Source of the DNA: Croceivirga sp.
GTDB lineage: Bacteria > Bacteroidota > Bacteroidia > Flavobacteriales > Flavobacteriaceae
Assembly (NCBI GenBank): GCA_028284935.1
Contig: JANQQQ010000039.1
Coordinates: 124,001-188,000 of the forward strand
DNA: 64,000 bases
Reading direction: 5' to 3'
In this document: piece by piece, positions 55,849 through 64,000 of the stretch
Position numbering within the stretch: position 1 is the first letter of the stretch
Layout of the letters: each line of letters starts with the position of its first letter
The notes under the pieces: model-generated
What the model was told of the DNA's origin: nothing
Seen by the model: the letters and a program-made list of their open reading frames with translations, nothing else
The model's database searches: none
Position numbers and translations under genes: made by a program

Positions 55849-56913
55849 TTATTGTGAAGCTTTGTCAAATCCAATGAGTAAACCTACTACCGCATTATAA
55901 CTCTGTATGCCGCGCTCTTGGTTGTTGGCTTTTAGAAAAGCGTTGAACATAGCTTTGAAGACGGGCTCCGTGGGATTTTCATATTGCCGCCAAAATCGGT
56001 TGAGTTCCGCATAGTTTTCTTTTACCCCGGGGCGAAGTTTTTCGAAGACAGTTTGAAAGGCATTTTCGTCTCTTCGCCTTAGGTCAGAAAGACAATAAGC
56101 GAGGCCATGGGAGTGGGCCGCATATTGAAAGTAAGGGTCAGGGTTGGCAGACGTTACGAACAGACCTATAAAATTGGTGGAATCTTCGGAGGAATACCCA
56201 ATTTGGTGTCCAACCTCATGTCCGCTAATGGAAGGCAATCGGACTGCTGGAATCATATTATTCACCTGCGCTTCATTCGTAAACGGGTTAAGGTACCCTC
56301 CATAGCCCATGTAGGTTAAAGGAAGGGAATACAAGGAGGATTTTAAGCTTGGCCGTTGGTATTCAAATAATGGAAACACCTTTGAAGCACTTTTATAACT
56401 TTCCAGGGTCTTATCATAAATCTCCTGAGTAGTATATGGAATTTGTACGGCCTTCAAACTATCAGATTCAAGCTGCATATGTAACCTATTCGTGGTTTCC
56501 GCTATTTTGAAGGTGAAATTGAGCAAATCTTCTTTGGTATACTCCACCTCAAAATTCAATTTTTCATTAATGGGCAACCGATAATAGTTCATGCCCCATA
56601 ATATGTGAAAAATAAAGTAGGCAACGGATAAAACGCATCCAATATCCAAGAGGAAATGTTTGGGTCGTTTCCATATTCCCTTACCGTGCAAATAAATATA
56701 GCGTAGTGCTCCAAAGACCAAGAGCGTGTAGAAGATGTCACCCATGGAAAAAGGAATCCATCCAAAAAGCAATCGTAAAAATCCGGCGATGTAGGGGTAT
56801 ATTCCCTCGGAATAATACTTTTCAATCCACTCGGGTTGTGTCCCCAATAATTTCACCAAAAGAATTTGTGGAACTAGGGAAACGGAGAGCCAAGTCTTCT
56901 GTTTTTGATTCAC
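55849..56913 (-). CDS. DUF3810 membrane protein with HExxH metallopeptidase motif
   Basis: This 354-residue protein has three N-terminal spans (about 10-25, 45-68, 85-105) and a large soluble domain. The domain has 'SGHEVGHQIGYSSEDSTNFI', an HExxH zinc motif (His-Glu-Val-Gly-His) with a Glu-rich third-ligand candidate downstream ('SEDSTNF'), and 'YGGYLNPFTNEAQVN' before it. DUF3810 is assigned to the family by this pattern; the active site suggests a membrane-anchored protease of unknown substrate. The MFS gene follows in the same direction, but hairpins intervene. Confidence 0.85.
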   Translation of the reverse strand: MNQKQKTWLSVSLVPQILLVKLLGTQPEWIEKYYSEGIYPYIAGFLRLLFGWIPFSMGDIFYTLLVFGALRYIYLHGKGIWKRPKHFLLDIGCVLSVAYFIFHILWGMNYYRLPINEKLNFEVEYTKEDLLNFTFKIAETTNRLHMQLESDSLKAVQIPYTTQEIYDKTLESYKSASKVFPLFEYQRPSLKSSLYSLPLTYMGYGGYLNPFTNEAQVNNMIPAVRLPSISGHEVGHQIGYSSEDSTNFIGLFVTSANPDPYFQYAAHSHGLAYCLSDLRRRDENAFQTVFEKLRPGVKENYAELNRFWRQYENPTEPVFKAMFNAFLKANNQERGIQSYNAVVGLLIGFDKASQ

Positions 56914-56929
56914 AAATTTTCCTTTACGT

Positions 56930-56969
56930 AAAACATCCCCAAAAAGATAAACCTTTCGGGGATGTTTTT
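56930..56969. terminator. Bidirectional-looking intrinsic terminator
   Basis: AAAACATCCCC (56930-56940) and GGGGATGTTTTT (56958-56969) form an A-flanked, T-flanked stem of about 11 bases. On the minus strand, where both neighbours lie, it ends transcription from the gldI/PPIase operon before the DUF3810 gene. Confidence 0.85.
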
Positions 56970-56990
56970 CATTGGATCTTATAAAATATT

Positions 56991-58100
56991 TTATTGGGCA
57001 ATACCGGTAATTTCCACATCAAAAACCAACGTTGAACCTCCCGGTATAGGACCATTGTCCCTATCACCTGTTCCTAGATGCGGGGGTAAAAAGAGACGTA
57101 CTTTATCTCCAACTTTCATGGTCAGCATGCCTTCTCGAAAACCTGGGAACAATGGGGCCTCAGGGCTATACAACATTGGGGAGGGTTGATAACCCCCTAA
57201 ATCCCTTCTTCTGAGGTTTACATTTTCAAATTTTTCCGCTACTTCCAGAACATTACTATCAAAAAGATCTCCGTTAGCCATGAGCCAACCTGCATAGTTC
57301 ACCAAAACTTTCTGACCCGTTTTCGGTTGTTCCCCTGAACCTTCGGTCAATTTTAAAATTTTGAGCCCTGATTCGGTGGTTTCCGCTTCATTGATCTGTG
57401 ATTGAAACTCAAAAACTAAATCTTCCTTAAGCTTCTTGAAAGCCGCAACCACCTTTTTTTCCTCTTCGAAATTCGCATTCATGATTTCAATGGCATCGAA
57501 CTTTTTTGCCTCCTTACCATTCCTTATGATTTCCACTTTGTTCATGACTACATCAACTTCAGGTCTATCTTGGGGAATCGTTTTTACATTGGCAATGCTA
57601 TCTACCACTTCCAGTCCCTTGACCACTTCACCAAATACCGAATGCTTTCCATCCAGCCAGGGCGTGGGACTGTGGGTGATAAAGAATTGACTCCCGTTGG
57701 TTTTAGGTCCAGCATTGGCCATGGAAAGCAATCCTTTTCCAGAGTGCCGTAAGGTATCCACAAATTCGTCCTTAAATTTGTAACCTGGATTTCCCCTTCC
57801 CGTACCATCAGGACAACCACCTTGTATCATAAAATCTTTCATGACCCTATGAAATACCAATCCATCGTAGTATTTTTTGTTTTTGAACCGCTCCTCAACA
57901 AATGGGCTATTACCTTCTGCTAAGGAGACGAAGTTTGCTACGGTAACAGGTGTAGCGTTGTGGTATAGTTTAACTACGATATCTCCTTTAGTGGTCTGAA
58001 TGTCTGCAAAGATTCCATCGCCTAAATCGGAATATTTTCCTGCCTTACAGCCAGTCAAAAGAATGATAATGGCACTCAGCCCAAAGATTAGTTTTTTCAT
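56991..58100 (-). CDS. Lipoprotein cyclophilin-FKBP fusion (peptidyl-prolyl isomerase)
   Basis: This is a 369-residue lipoprotein (signal 'MKKLIFGLSAIIILLTGC', Cys18). Residues 30-200 are a cyclophilin domain ('IQTTKGDIVVKLYHNATPVT', 'YYDGLVFHRVMKDFMIQGG', 'GSQFFITHSPTPWLDGKHSV'). Residues 255-369 are an FKBP domain ('GQKVLVNYAGWLMANGDLFD', 'FPGFREGMLTMKVGDKVRLF'), joined by a helix. Two unrelated isomerase folds in one periplasmic protein suggest a folding helper for exported or outer-membrane proteins. It abuts gldI (no gap) and is followed by a terminator. Confidence 0.93.
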   Translation of the reverse strand: MKKLIFGLSAIIILLTGCKAGKYSDLGDGIFADIQTTKGDIVVKLYHNATPVTVANFVSLAEGNSPFVEERFKNKKYYDGLVFHRVMKDFMIQGGCPDGTGRGNPGYKFKDEFVDTLRHSGKGLLSMANAGPKTNGSQFFITHSPTPWLDGKHSVFGEVVKGLEVVDSIANVKTIPQDRPEVDVVMNKVEIIRNGKEAKKFDAIEIMNANFEEEKKVVAAFKKLKEDLVFEFQSQINEAETTESGLKILKLTEGSGEQPKTGQKVLVNYAGWLMANGDLFDSNVLEVAEKFENVNLRRRDLGGYQPSPMLYSPEAPLFPGFREGMLTMKVGDKVRLFLPPHLGTGDRDNGPIPGGSTLVFDVEITGIAQ

Positions 58101-58658
58101 CTATTGTAATTTAATGTTGCTACTGTCTTTTTTAATTTCTAGAATGCGTACGCTCGATTTTATAGGAAGGTTGGGACCAATTTTATTGTTGTCCCCTTTG
58201 TAGCCGTATGCTTGGCCCGAAGGAAAAAGAAACGTTGCCTTTTCCTCCTTTCTTATTAGTTTTAAAGCGTTCCTCAATCCCGGGAAAAGTTGGGATTTAT
58301 CCACCGCATGCTCTACCAAACCAATATCTTCGGCCCTATAAATGGTGTCCCCTTTAAGTGACATGATGTTGTAGGTCAATAACAATACATCATTGGTTTT
58401 GGGCAAATAATTGGTGCTATCTTTTTTGATTTCATAGGTATACCAAAAGCCATTGTTGCTCTCCAAGTACTTATTTGAACCGTCCTTTTCAATAAGTGCT
58501 TGAATAACCTTTGTTTCTACCTCAAGGATTCTTTTGCTTCGCTCCACGGACTCCTTAAAGAAACTACCTGATTTAACTTGGACAGGTTTTCTGGGTTCCG
58601 GTTCGCCACAAGCAACCATGATGAATAGTAAAAGTAGGGACAACAGGAGCTTTCTCAT
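58101..58658 (-). CDS. gldI: Gliding-motility-associated lipoprotein isomerase GldI
   Basis: This 185-residue FKBP-type lipoprotein has signal 'MRKLLLSLLLLFIMVAC' (Cys17). The FKBP domain has 'NGFWYTYEIKKDSTNYLPKT', 'LVEHAVDKSQLFPGLRNALK' and 'KATFLFPSGQAYGYKGDNNK'. The sequence agrees with GldI, needed for gliding and type IX secretion in Flavobacterium johnsoniae. It sits between nrnA (4-base overlap) and the cyclophilin-FKBP gene, forming a folding-helper operon. Confidence 0.88.
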   Translation of the reverse strand: MRKLLLSLLLLFIMVACGEPEPRKPVQVKSGSFFKESVERSKRILEVETKVIQALIEKDGSNKYLESNNGFWYTYEIKKDSTNYLPKTNDVLLLTYNIMSLKGDTIYRAEDIGLVEHAVDKSQLFPGLRNALKLIRKEEKATFLFPSGQAYGYKGDNNKIGPNLPIKSSVRILEIKKDSSNIKLQ

Positions 58659-59671
58659 GACTGTAATTGACTTTGGTACTCATTAAGAAGGGAAGTGAAT
58701 CGTTCCACGGTTACCGTCATGGCATTCGTGCTTCTTCCTCCTGCGGCGTTGGTATGTCCACCACCATCGAAATGGTTTCTAGCAAACTCATTCACGGAAA
58801 AGTCGCCCACTGAACGAAAGGATATTTTTATAATGCCCTCTTCCTGGTTCTCAATGAAAATGGCGGCAAATACAATACCTTCCAGTGTAAGGCCATAGTT
58901 TACAAAACCTTCGGTATCTCCCTTACTAAAGCTATTTTGGTCCAATTCTTTTTGTGAAAGGGTGATGTACGCCGTCCTATACTCCTGCAAAATGACCAAA
59001 TTACTCAAAGCGATACCCAAAAGATGTAATCGGGCGGGAGAGTTGGTATCAAAAATCTGTTGGTGAATCTGCATGTTTTGGGCACCTTTATCGATTAGTT
59101 CGGCAACCACTCTATGGGTTCTGCTCGTGGTGGATGAAAACTTAAAGGAACCGGTATCGGTTAAGATTCCTGCATAGAGGCAAGTGGCTATTTCTGGGGT
59201 TATCGATGCATGCTCGCCAAAAGCCTCAATTACATTGTAAACCATTTCACATGTAGAACTCATGTTAACATCCGAGTAAGTGACTATGGCATAATCATCC
59301 GGTTGTTGATGATGATCAATCATAATGAACGGCACTTGAGATGATTCCAATACTTGTTCCATTTGCCCTGTTCTGGAAAGCTGGTTAAAGTCCAGGGTAA
59401 ATATTAAATCGGCCTTTTCCAAAAACTCGATGGATTGCGAATTCTGCCTTTCAAAATTTAAAATGGTTTCGTTGCCCGGTATCCATTTCAAAAATTTAGG
59501 ATAGTCGTTGGGGACAATTATCTGGGAGCTTTTCCCCAAAGCCTTTAAAAAATGAAATAATCCCAGTGCGGAACCAATGGCATCACCATCGGGATTTTTA
59601 TGGGGCACAATGATTATGTTATTGTATTTCGAGAGCAGTTCCCGTACTTTGGCTACGTCTGCTGAATTCAT
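58655..59671 (-). CDS. nrnA: Bifunctional oligoribonuclease/PAP phosphatase NrnA-type (DHH family)
   Basis: This 338-residue cytosolic DHH/DHHA1 phosphoesterase degrades short RNAs and 3'-phosphoadenosine-5'-phosphate. 'IIVPHKNPDGDAIGSALGLF' (DxD metal site), 'FTLDFNQLSRTG', 'IMIDHHQQPDDYA' (DHH), 'CLYAGILTDTGSFKF' and the DHHA1 'FDGGGHTNAAGGRS' are all intact. The ATG at 59671 (MNSADVAKV) is used. The longer frame to 59704 crosses the -7 element TATCTTTG (59677-59684, minus), so it would not be fully transcribed. Confidence 0.92.
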   Translation of the reverse strand: MNSADVAKVRELLSKYNNIIIVPHKNPDGDAIGSALGLFHFLKALGKSSQIIVPNDYPKFLKWIPGNETILNFERQNSQSIEFLEKADLIFTLDFNQLSRTGQMEQVLESSQVPFIMIDHHQQPDDYAIVTYSDVNMSSTCEMVYNVIEAFGEHASITPEIATCLYAGILTDTGSFKFSSTTSRTHRVVAELIDKGAQNMQIHQQIFDTNSPARLHLLGIALSNLVILQEYRTAYITLSQKELDQNSFSKGDTEGFVNYGLTLEGIVFAAIFIENQEEGIIKISFRSVGDFSVNEFARNHFDGGGHTNAAGGRSTNAMTVTVERFTSLLNEYQSQLQS

Positions 59672-59696
59672 GCGCGCAAAGATACAATAATATAAC

Positions 59697-59726
59697 ATTG
59701 ACATAATTTCCTGTTATTTAATTTTG
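59697..59726 (+). promoter_or_regulatory. Promoter of the PhoD-like gene
   Basis: ATTG (59697-59700), 18 bases, TAATTTTG (59719-59726) fits the Bacteroidota consensus, with the ATG at 59749. It is divergent from nrnA's -7 element at 59677-59684. Confidence 0.6.
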
Positions 59727-59748
59727 ACGCAATCCTAAGAGTCTCGTT

Positions 59749-60798
59749 ATGAAAGAAAATGTGTTAAAAACATTGATATTGCTCCTATTGATTGGTTGCA
59801 AGTCCCAGCACAAAAGCATTACCGGTCAGGTGAATACATCAAAGATTGAAAACACGGATTCCAAGATTCTAATTGCCTTTGGTTCCTGCAATAAGCATGA
59901 TGAGGAAAATGTATATTGGGACGATATTATCAATGCAAACCCCGATATATTTATTTGGGGAGGGGACAACATTTATGCGGATACCGAAGATATGGGCAAA
60001 ATGAAGGCCATGTACTTGGAACAGAAAGCTATCCCGGAATATGCTGCTTTGGACAAAAGCGTTTTGATTACGGGAACATGGGACGATCATGATTATGGAA
60101 TGAACGATGGGGGTCAGGAATTTACTAAAAAACGTGAAAGCCAACAGTTATTCCTGGATTTTATGGAAGTAGGGCGGGATGACCCTAGAAGAAATCGAGA
60201 AGGGGTATACTCTGTCCAAATTATTTCAAAACCGGAAGGACAGGTGAAAATCATCAATTTGGATACACGTTATTTCAGAACCCCATTGACGGACGGTAGT
60301 AGCCAAGGGAAACGGTATTTGCCCAACAATTATGGTGATGGAACCATTCTGGGGGATGCGCAGTGGACTTGGTTGGAAAATGAGCTTTCAAACTCAGAGG
60401 CAACATTTAATTTTATTGTTTCCAGCATTCAGTTCTTGTCCAATCAACATGGTTTTGAGAAGTGGGCCAATCACCCTCATGAAGTGGACAAAATGTTACG
60501 TGTTATTAAGAATTCAGGCGCAAAAAGAGTCATTCTTTTATCTGGGGACCGCCATATTTCAGAATTTTCCAAGATGGAGACGGATCAACTTCCATTTCCC
60601 CTTATCGACTTTACCAGTAGTGGATTGACACATTCCTATACTTCCTTTACAGGCGAGCCCAATGACTTTCGGGTCGGTGAGGTGGTATCCACTACCAGTT
60701 TTGGTTGGGTTGACGTTGATTTAATGAAAATGGAAGTCCATTTCAAAATCATGGGTGAAAATGGGCATGTCTATCAGGAACTAAAACAGGCCTACTAA
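59749..60798 (+). CDS. Alkaline phosphatase D family lipoprotein
   Basis: This 349-residue lipoprotein (signal 'MKENVLKTLILLLLIGC', Cys17) has a PhoD-like metallophosphatase domain: 'IAFGSCNKHDEENVYWDDI', 'WGGDNIYADTED', 'GTWDDHDYGMND' with its metal-binding Asp/His, and 'ILLSGDRHISEFSKM'. PhoD-type enzymes release phosphate from diesters or monoesters, usually with Ca/Fe. Lipid anchoring places it on the envelope. It is its own transcription unit ahead of ndk. Confidence 0.92.
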   Translation: MKENVLKTLILLLLIGCKSQHKSITGQVNTSKIENTDSKILIAFGSCNKHDEENVYWDDIINANPDIFIWGGDNIYADTEDMGKMKAMYLEQKAIPEYAALDKSVLITGTWDDHDYGMNDGGQEFTKKRESQQLFLDFMEVGRDDPRRNREGVYSVQIISKPEGQVKIINLDTRYFRTPLTDGSSQGKRYLPNNYGDGTILGDAQWTWLENELSNSEATFNFIVSSIQFLSNQHGFEKWANHPHEVDKMLRVIKNSGAKRVILLSGDRHISEFSKMETDQLPFPLIDFTSSGLTHSYTSFTGEPNDFRVGEVVSTTSFGWVDVDLMKMEVHFKIMGENGHVYQELKQAY

Positions 60799-60801
60799 AG
60801 G

Positions 60802-60832
60802 TTTGCCCCTTGCCTGAAAAGGTTTACTTTTG
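60802..60832 (+). promoter_or_regulatory. Promoter of ndk
   Basis: TTTG (60802-60805), a 19-base spacer and TACTTTTG (60825-60832) are a textbook Bacteroidota promoter. The ATG at 60849 lies 17 bases downstream. Confidence 0.8.
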
Positions 60833-60848
60833 CGCAAAATTTTAAAAA

Positions 60849-61268
60849 ATGACAGGAAACAGAACGTTTACCATGATTAAGCCCGATGCTGTAGAAAAGG
60901 GATATATTGGCGCTATTTTGGAAAAGATCAGTGCTGCTGGATTCAACATAGTGGCTATGAAATATACCCAACTAAGCAAAAGGGATGCCGAAACGTTTTA
61001 TGCCATCCATAACGAGCGTCCTTTCTTTGGCGAATTGGTGGAATTTATGACCAGGGGCCCCATTGTTGCTGCAATTTTGGAAAAGGACAATGCGGTAGAG
61101 GATTTTCGGGCGTTGATTGGGGCTACCAACCCAGAACAGGCCGCCGAAGGTACTATCAGAAAGTTATACGCTTCCAATATGGCGGAAAATGCCGTTCATG
61201 GTTCCGACAGTGATGAAAATGCTGCAATAGAAGGCGCATTTCACTTTTCGGGAAGGGAAATTTTTTAG
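60849..61268 (+). CDS. ndk: Nucleoside diphosphate kinase
   Basis: This 139-residue enzyme balances NTP pools by phosphate transfer through a histidine. '[18 protein letters not shown]', '[20 protein letters not shown]', '[20 protein letters not shown]' and the active-site '[15 protein letters not shown]' (His) are all standard. It has its own strong promoter and terminator, suggesting high, independent expression. Confidence 0.97.
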   Translation: MTGNRTFTMIKPDAVEKGYIGAILEKISAAGFNIVAMKYTQLSKRDAETFYAIHNERPFFGELVEFMTRGPIVAAILEKDNAVEDFRALIGATNPEQAAEGTIRKLYASNMAENAVHGSDSDENAAIEGAFHFSGREIF

Positions 61269-61286
61269 TCTAAAAATGATAATGGG

Positions 61287-61314
61287 AAGCCATCCAACAC
61301 TGGGTGGCTTTTTT
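61287..61314 (+). terminator. Rho-independent terminator after ndk
   Basis: AAGCCATCC (61287-61295) and GGGTGGCTT (61302-61310), with one G-U pair, are followed by a T-run (61309-61314), right after ndk. Confidence 0.88.
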
Positions 61315-61316
61315 GT

Positions 61317-61613
61317 TTACCTCAGCACCATTTTTTTTATCAATTCTTTCCCAAGCTCTTCATTTAGCATTTTTATGATTTTGCTTTTACCATAGGAAAG
61401 TTCTTCCCTTAGTACGGAAGAGGTAAGGGAAACAAAAAGCGTCTCTCCCTTCAATTCCACATTTTGGGTATAGTTGTTTACCCCATTGCCCATGAGTTTG
61501 GTCCATGCTTCTCGGGCATCCACTTTGTCCATTCCCTTTTGTAAGCGGTTTTCTTTGATGAACTCCTTAAGGGCATCGCCCAAATTCAAATGTTCATTCT
61601 GTCTTTTGGGCAT
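61317..61613 (-). CDS. DUF721 protein
   Basis: This 98-residue soluble protein belongs to DUF721 (DciA-like group): 'LGDALKEFIKENRLQKGMDK', 'VDAREAWTKLMGNGVNNYTQ', 'KGETLFVSLTSSVLREELSY' and 'IIKMLNEELGKELI'. DciA-related proteins load the replicative helicase in many bacteria. Being next to recF supports a DNA-replication link. It starts in the stop of the lipocalin-like gene (1-base overlap). Confidence 0.88.
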   Translation of the reverse strand: MPKRQNEHLNLGDALKEFIKENRLQKGMDKVDAREAWTKLMGNGVNNYTQNVELKGETLFVSLTSSVLREELSYGKSKIIKMLNEELGKELIKKMVLR

Positions 61614-62035
61614 TAGGGATTAATGTTAATAGGTTCGTATCTTCTGTAATGGTATTCCACACCATTATCATTTCTAACAGCAAATGTATTTTGTGTTACC
61701 ATTAATAAAACTTCCTCTCTTTGCTGCATACCCTTTCCGTAACTAATGTGGAATATTTCATTTTTCTCAAATATGCTAAATGGTTCTGCATCATCTGAGG
61801 TAATAAAGGAGCCGTTTAGTTGAGGTTTTACTTTCTTTCGGAAACCTGCCATCCCCTCCATTTCTATGAAATCGACCATTGTACTAATGGTATAGGTTTT
61901 TTGCTGTCCATTTGGGAATTGTACCTCACTGATTTCCCAGTAGCCATTCAACTTTTCCAAATCCTTTTTTTCCAGGTTTTTTCCGCACCCAAAAAACAAT
62001 AGAACAATCACTAAGTAATGGCGATACCCATTCAT
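61613..62035 (-). CDS. Lipocalin-like lipoprotein
   Basis: This 140-residue lipoprotein has signal 'YRHYLVIVLLFFGC' (Cys17). The mature part opens with 'LEKLNGYWEISEVQFPNGQ', typical of lipocalin-like domains, with 'FIEMEGMAGFRKKVKPQLNG' and 'EVLLMVTQNTFAVRNDNG' strands. Ligand unknown. It lies between recF (1-base gap) and the DUF721 gene in one minus-strand operon, an odd place for an envelope protein. Confidence 0.78.
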   Translation of the reverse strand: MNGYRHYLVIVLLFFGCGKNLEKKDLEKLNGYWEISEVQFPNGQQKTYTISTMVDFIEMEGMAGFRKKVKPQLNGSFITSDDAEPFSIFEKNEIFHISYGKGMQQREEVLLMVTQNTFAVRNDNGVEYHYRRYEPININP

Positions 62036-62036
62036 A

Positions 62037-63116
62037 TTACAAGGTAAATAATTTATACTCTTGATGGGTCTGTTTTACCACTTTTTCGGTTCTAGCAGGA
62101 TGGGTATCGCTGATGAATAATTGCCCAAAGCTATCTTGCTCCACCAATGAAATGAGTTGAGAAACCCTTTTTTCATCCAGTTTATCAAAAATATCATCCA
62201 ATAAAAGAATGGGAGTGGTACCAGATTGTTCTTTGATAAAATGAAACTGCGCCAGTTTCAGTGCTATTAAAAACGATTTTTGCTGCCCTTGACTTCCAAA
62301 TTTTTTAATGGGGTGACCAGAAATGGCAAAGTCGAGATCATCTTTGTGGATCCCAACACTTGTATATTGCAAAACCCTGTCCCTATCAATTGCGTTGGTC
62401 AAAAGATGGAGAAGTGAATGTTCCGCCAGTTTTGAATCGTATCTTAGCTCAATATGTTCCTCTTTATTGGAAATAATCGCGTATTGTTCCAAAAAAATAG
62501 GAATAAAGGCTTCCAAAAATAGTCTGCGCTTGTTGTAGATGACGCTGCCTTTTTCGTGCAATTGATCATTGTAAATGGAAAGGGTGTCCGTACTAAAGGT
62601 ATTATTGGCTACAAAGTACTTTAAGAGGGCATTTCGCTGTGCCAGAACCTTATTATATTCAATTAGCGTTTGTAGATAACCTTTATCCGATTGGGAAATA
62701 ACCCCATCGATAAACTTTCTTCTGGTTTCGCTTCCCTCTACAATTAAATCACGATCTGCCGGTGAAATAATGACCAAGGGCAAAAAACCAATATGCTCAG
62801 AAAATCGTTCGTAAACCTTTCCGTTTCTTTTAATAATCTTTTTGGCACCTTTTTTAAAGCTACAAACTATCTTTTCATGCTTGCCTTCTTTTTCAAACTC
62901 CCCTTCAATCACAAAAAATTCCGTTCCGTGCTTTACATTTTGTGTCGAAACCGGATTAAAATAACTTTTGCCAAAAGAAAGATGATAAATGGCGTCAAGG
63001 ATATTGGTCTTGCCTACACCATTTTCCCCGACCAAACAATTGATTACAGGACTAAAATCCAGTGTTTTGGACTCAAAACTTTTATAATTAACTAAGGATA
63101 AGTGTTTTAAGTGCAT
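62037..63116 (-). CDS. recF: DNA replication and repair protein RecF
   Basis: This 359-residue SMC-like ATPase loads RecA at gaps. Walker A '[20 protein letters not shown]' (about 28-47), '[20 protein letters not shown]' (split: [20 protein letters not shown]), the signature region '[18 protein letters not shown]' and Walker B '[17 protein letters not shown]' are intact. Length is standard. It is the first gene of a minus-strand operon with a lipocalin-like and a DUF721 gene. Confidence 0.96.
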   Translation of the reverse strand: MHLKHLSLVNYKSFESKTLDFSPVINCLVGENGVGKTNILDAIYHLSFGKSYFNPVSTQNVKHGTEFFVIEGEFEKEGKHEKIVCSFKKGAKKIIKRNGKVYERFSEHIGFLPLVIISPADRDLIVEGSETRRKFIDGVISQSDKGYLQTLIEYNKVLAQRNALLKYFVANNTFSTDTLSIYNDQLHEKGSVIYNKRRLFLEAFIPIFLEQYAIISNKEEHIELRYDSKLAEHSLLHLLTNAIDRDRVLQYTSVGIHKDDLDFAISGHPIKKFGSQGQQKSFLIALKLAQFHFIKEQSGTTPILLLDDIFDKLDEKRVSQLISLVEQDSFGQLFISDTHPARTEKVVKQTHQEYKLFTL

Positions 63117-63191
63117 TTAATTCAAACTGCTTAAAGAAGCTCTTCTATACGGAAGTTCATTAAAGGTTTCAAAAATAACGAATAAATTACC

Positions 63192-63222
63192 TTTCGTTTT
63201 TGGTTGAAATCGATTACTTTTG
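63192..63222 (+). promoter_or_regulatory. Promoter of the TPR membrane-protein gene
   Basis: TTTC (63192-63195), 19 bases, then TACTTTTG (63215-63222): one mismatch from the Bacteroidota consensus, with the ATG at 63242 following. Confidence 0.6.
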
Positions 63223-63241
63223 CGCGATCAAAATTTGAAGC

Positions 63242-64000
63242 ATGGCCACTTACAAAAAGCGTGGATATAAGCCTAAAAACAAGAAAGAAGAGGCTCAGGC
63301 ACAGGTAGAGAACAGTACAACAGCAGAAGTATTTAGTTCACTGGATGAAAGTGCTTCCAAAACCGAAGCTTGGGTTTCCAAAAACCAAAACTACATTTTG
63401 GGGGGAATAATTGCTGTGGCTGTTGGAGTTTTGGGTTATTTGGCATACAATCAATTCATTATCAAACCAAAGGATGCAAACGCGGCCAATGAATTTTCCT
63501 ACCCTATGCAACATTTTAATGAAGCATTGACCAATGAGGTTCAAAAGGATTCATTGTTGGTACTTGCCCTGAACGGTTCTGAAGGAAAGTTTGGTTTTTT
63601 GGACATCATTGACGAGTATAGCGGAACGCCTACCTCAAACTTGGCAAAATATTCCGCAGGAATGGCCTATTTGAACCTTCAACAATATCAAGAAGCCATT
63701 TCATATTTAGAGGATTTTTCGTCTGATGATGAAGTATACAAACCTTTGGCCCTTGGAGGAATTGGCGATGCCTTTTCGCAATTGGAGCAAGCTGAAGATG
63801 CGTTGGACTATTACGAAAAAGCGATAGCTGCTGCTGGGGAAAATGAATTTTCCGCCCCCAAATTCTTATATAAAGCGGGTGTGGCCGCACTTGGACTGGG
63901 TTACAAGGAGAAGGCGTTGGAATATTTTGAGCGAATCAAGGAAGAGTTTCCAAATTCAAATGAGGGAAATAATATTGATGCTGTGATTGGATCTTCCCAA
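63242..64000 (+). CDS. TPR-containing single-span membrane protein (cut by window edge)
   Basis: The gene runs off the right edge after 253 codons. It begins MATYKKRGYKPKNKKEEAQ, a basic, charged cytosolic segment, followed by one span near residues 50-70 ('YILGGIIAVAVGVLGYLAY') and periplasmic helices with TPR-like pairs ('AKYSAGMAYLNLQQYQEAIS', 'AEDALDYYEKAIAAAG', 'KEKALEYFERIKEEFP'). This is the YfgM/ancillary SecYEG-chaperone layout. In related genomes, as I recall, ribH (lumazine synthase) follows; that would be outside this window. Confidence 0.85.
   Translation, partial: MATYKKRGYKPKNKKEEAQAQVENSTTAEVFSSLDESASKTEAWVSKNQNYILGGIIAVAVGVLGYLAYNQFIIKPKDANAANEFSYPMQHFNEALTNEVQKDSLLVLALNGSEGKFGFLDIIDEYSGTPTSNLAKYSAGMAYLNLQQYQEAISYLEDFSSDDEVYKPLALGGIGDAFSQLEQAEDALDYYEKAIAAAGENEFSAPKFLYKAGVAALGLGYKEKALEYFERIKEEFPNSNEGNNIDAVIGSSQ

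Noticed and set aside
1-64000. CRISPR array, tRNA or rRNA genes, insertion sequences, prophage, replication origin
   Set aside because: I saw no regularly spaced repeats, cloverleaf-like segments, transposase or integrase motifs, or DnaA-box clusters; recF alone, without dnaA/dnaN, does not mark an origin here.

Overview
The window is typical chromosome of a marine member of the Bacteroidota, almost certainly family Flavobacteriaceae. Support: the gliding-motility lipoprotein GldI; many families largely restricted to this phylum (DUF5606, DUF4105, DUF3810, DUF721, CCC-motif membrane proteins); SecA without the C-terminal zinc motif; a 6S-Flavo-type RNA between zapA and rny; and repeated Bacteroidota promoter elements of the form TTTG-N17-20-TAnnTTTG. 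The genus cannot be fixed from this alone. I see no rRNA, tRNA, insertion sequence, prophage, CRISPR array or replication origin.

Layout. 1-6314 (minus): start of a probable CCA-adding enzyme, then a six-gene glycosyltransferase cluster (surface polysaccharide or LPS core). 6407-9972: housekeeping genes dapD, ruvX, def, a DUF5606 gene and mazG. 10054-15695: MATE transporter and a lipid/sugar group (PAP2 phosphatase, ArnT-like GT-C enzyme, flippase-like membrane protein, GtrB/ArnC-like GT2) that fits envelope-lipid decoration. 15774-19500: MeaB GTPase, then overlapping genes for a sigma factor, a membrane anti-sigma-like protein and an exported DUF4097-like protein with a long charged helix. 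19551-21749: lipoprotein MsrA, UPF0173 hydrolase, cytosolic M23-like protein.

21797-22804 holds the least expected element: a duplicated cassette. Each copy has an upstream block conserved without gaps over 74 bp, a small secreted basic peptide with a nearly invariant C-terminus, and directly behind it a tiny one-span membrane protein.

22710-43396 (mostly minus): amidohydrolase, M14 carboxypeptidase, histidine kinase, secA, cobalamin adenosyltransferase, two unlisted small membrane proteins, a methyltransferase relative that has lost its SAM-binding half, ABC-F ATPase, DUF4105, pssA, lptB, tatC, kdsD, recQ and a cluster of small CCC-motif/DUF2752 membrane proteins. 43499-51115: Smr protein, a lipoprotein built from two homologous halves, cysteine desulfurase, and an M23 peptidase - TonB receptor - CsgG-like operon. 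51265-53645: coiled-coil protein, zapA, 6S RNA, rny. 53655-64000: EthD-like protein, sugar porter, DUF3810 putative metallopeptidase, a prolyl isomerase/GldI/NrnA operon, PhoD-like phosphatase, ndk, DUF721, lipocalin-like lipoprotein, recF and the start of a TPR membrane protein cut by the right edge.

Functionally the window is dominated by envelope work: sugar transfer, LPS export (KdsD, LptB), outer-membrane uptake, lipoprotein folding, Tat and Sec export. To this are added DNA repair (RuvX, RecQ, RecF, Smr) and B12-dependent metabolism (MeaB, cobalamin adenosyltransferase). All functional names come from motifs and remembered family features; no database search was run.
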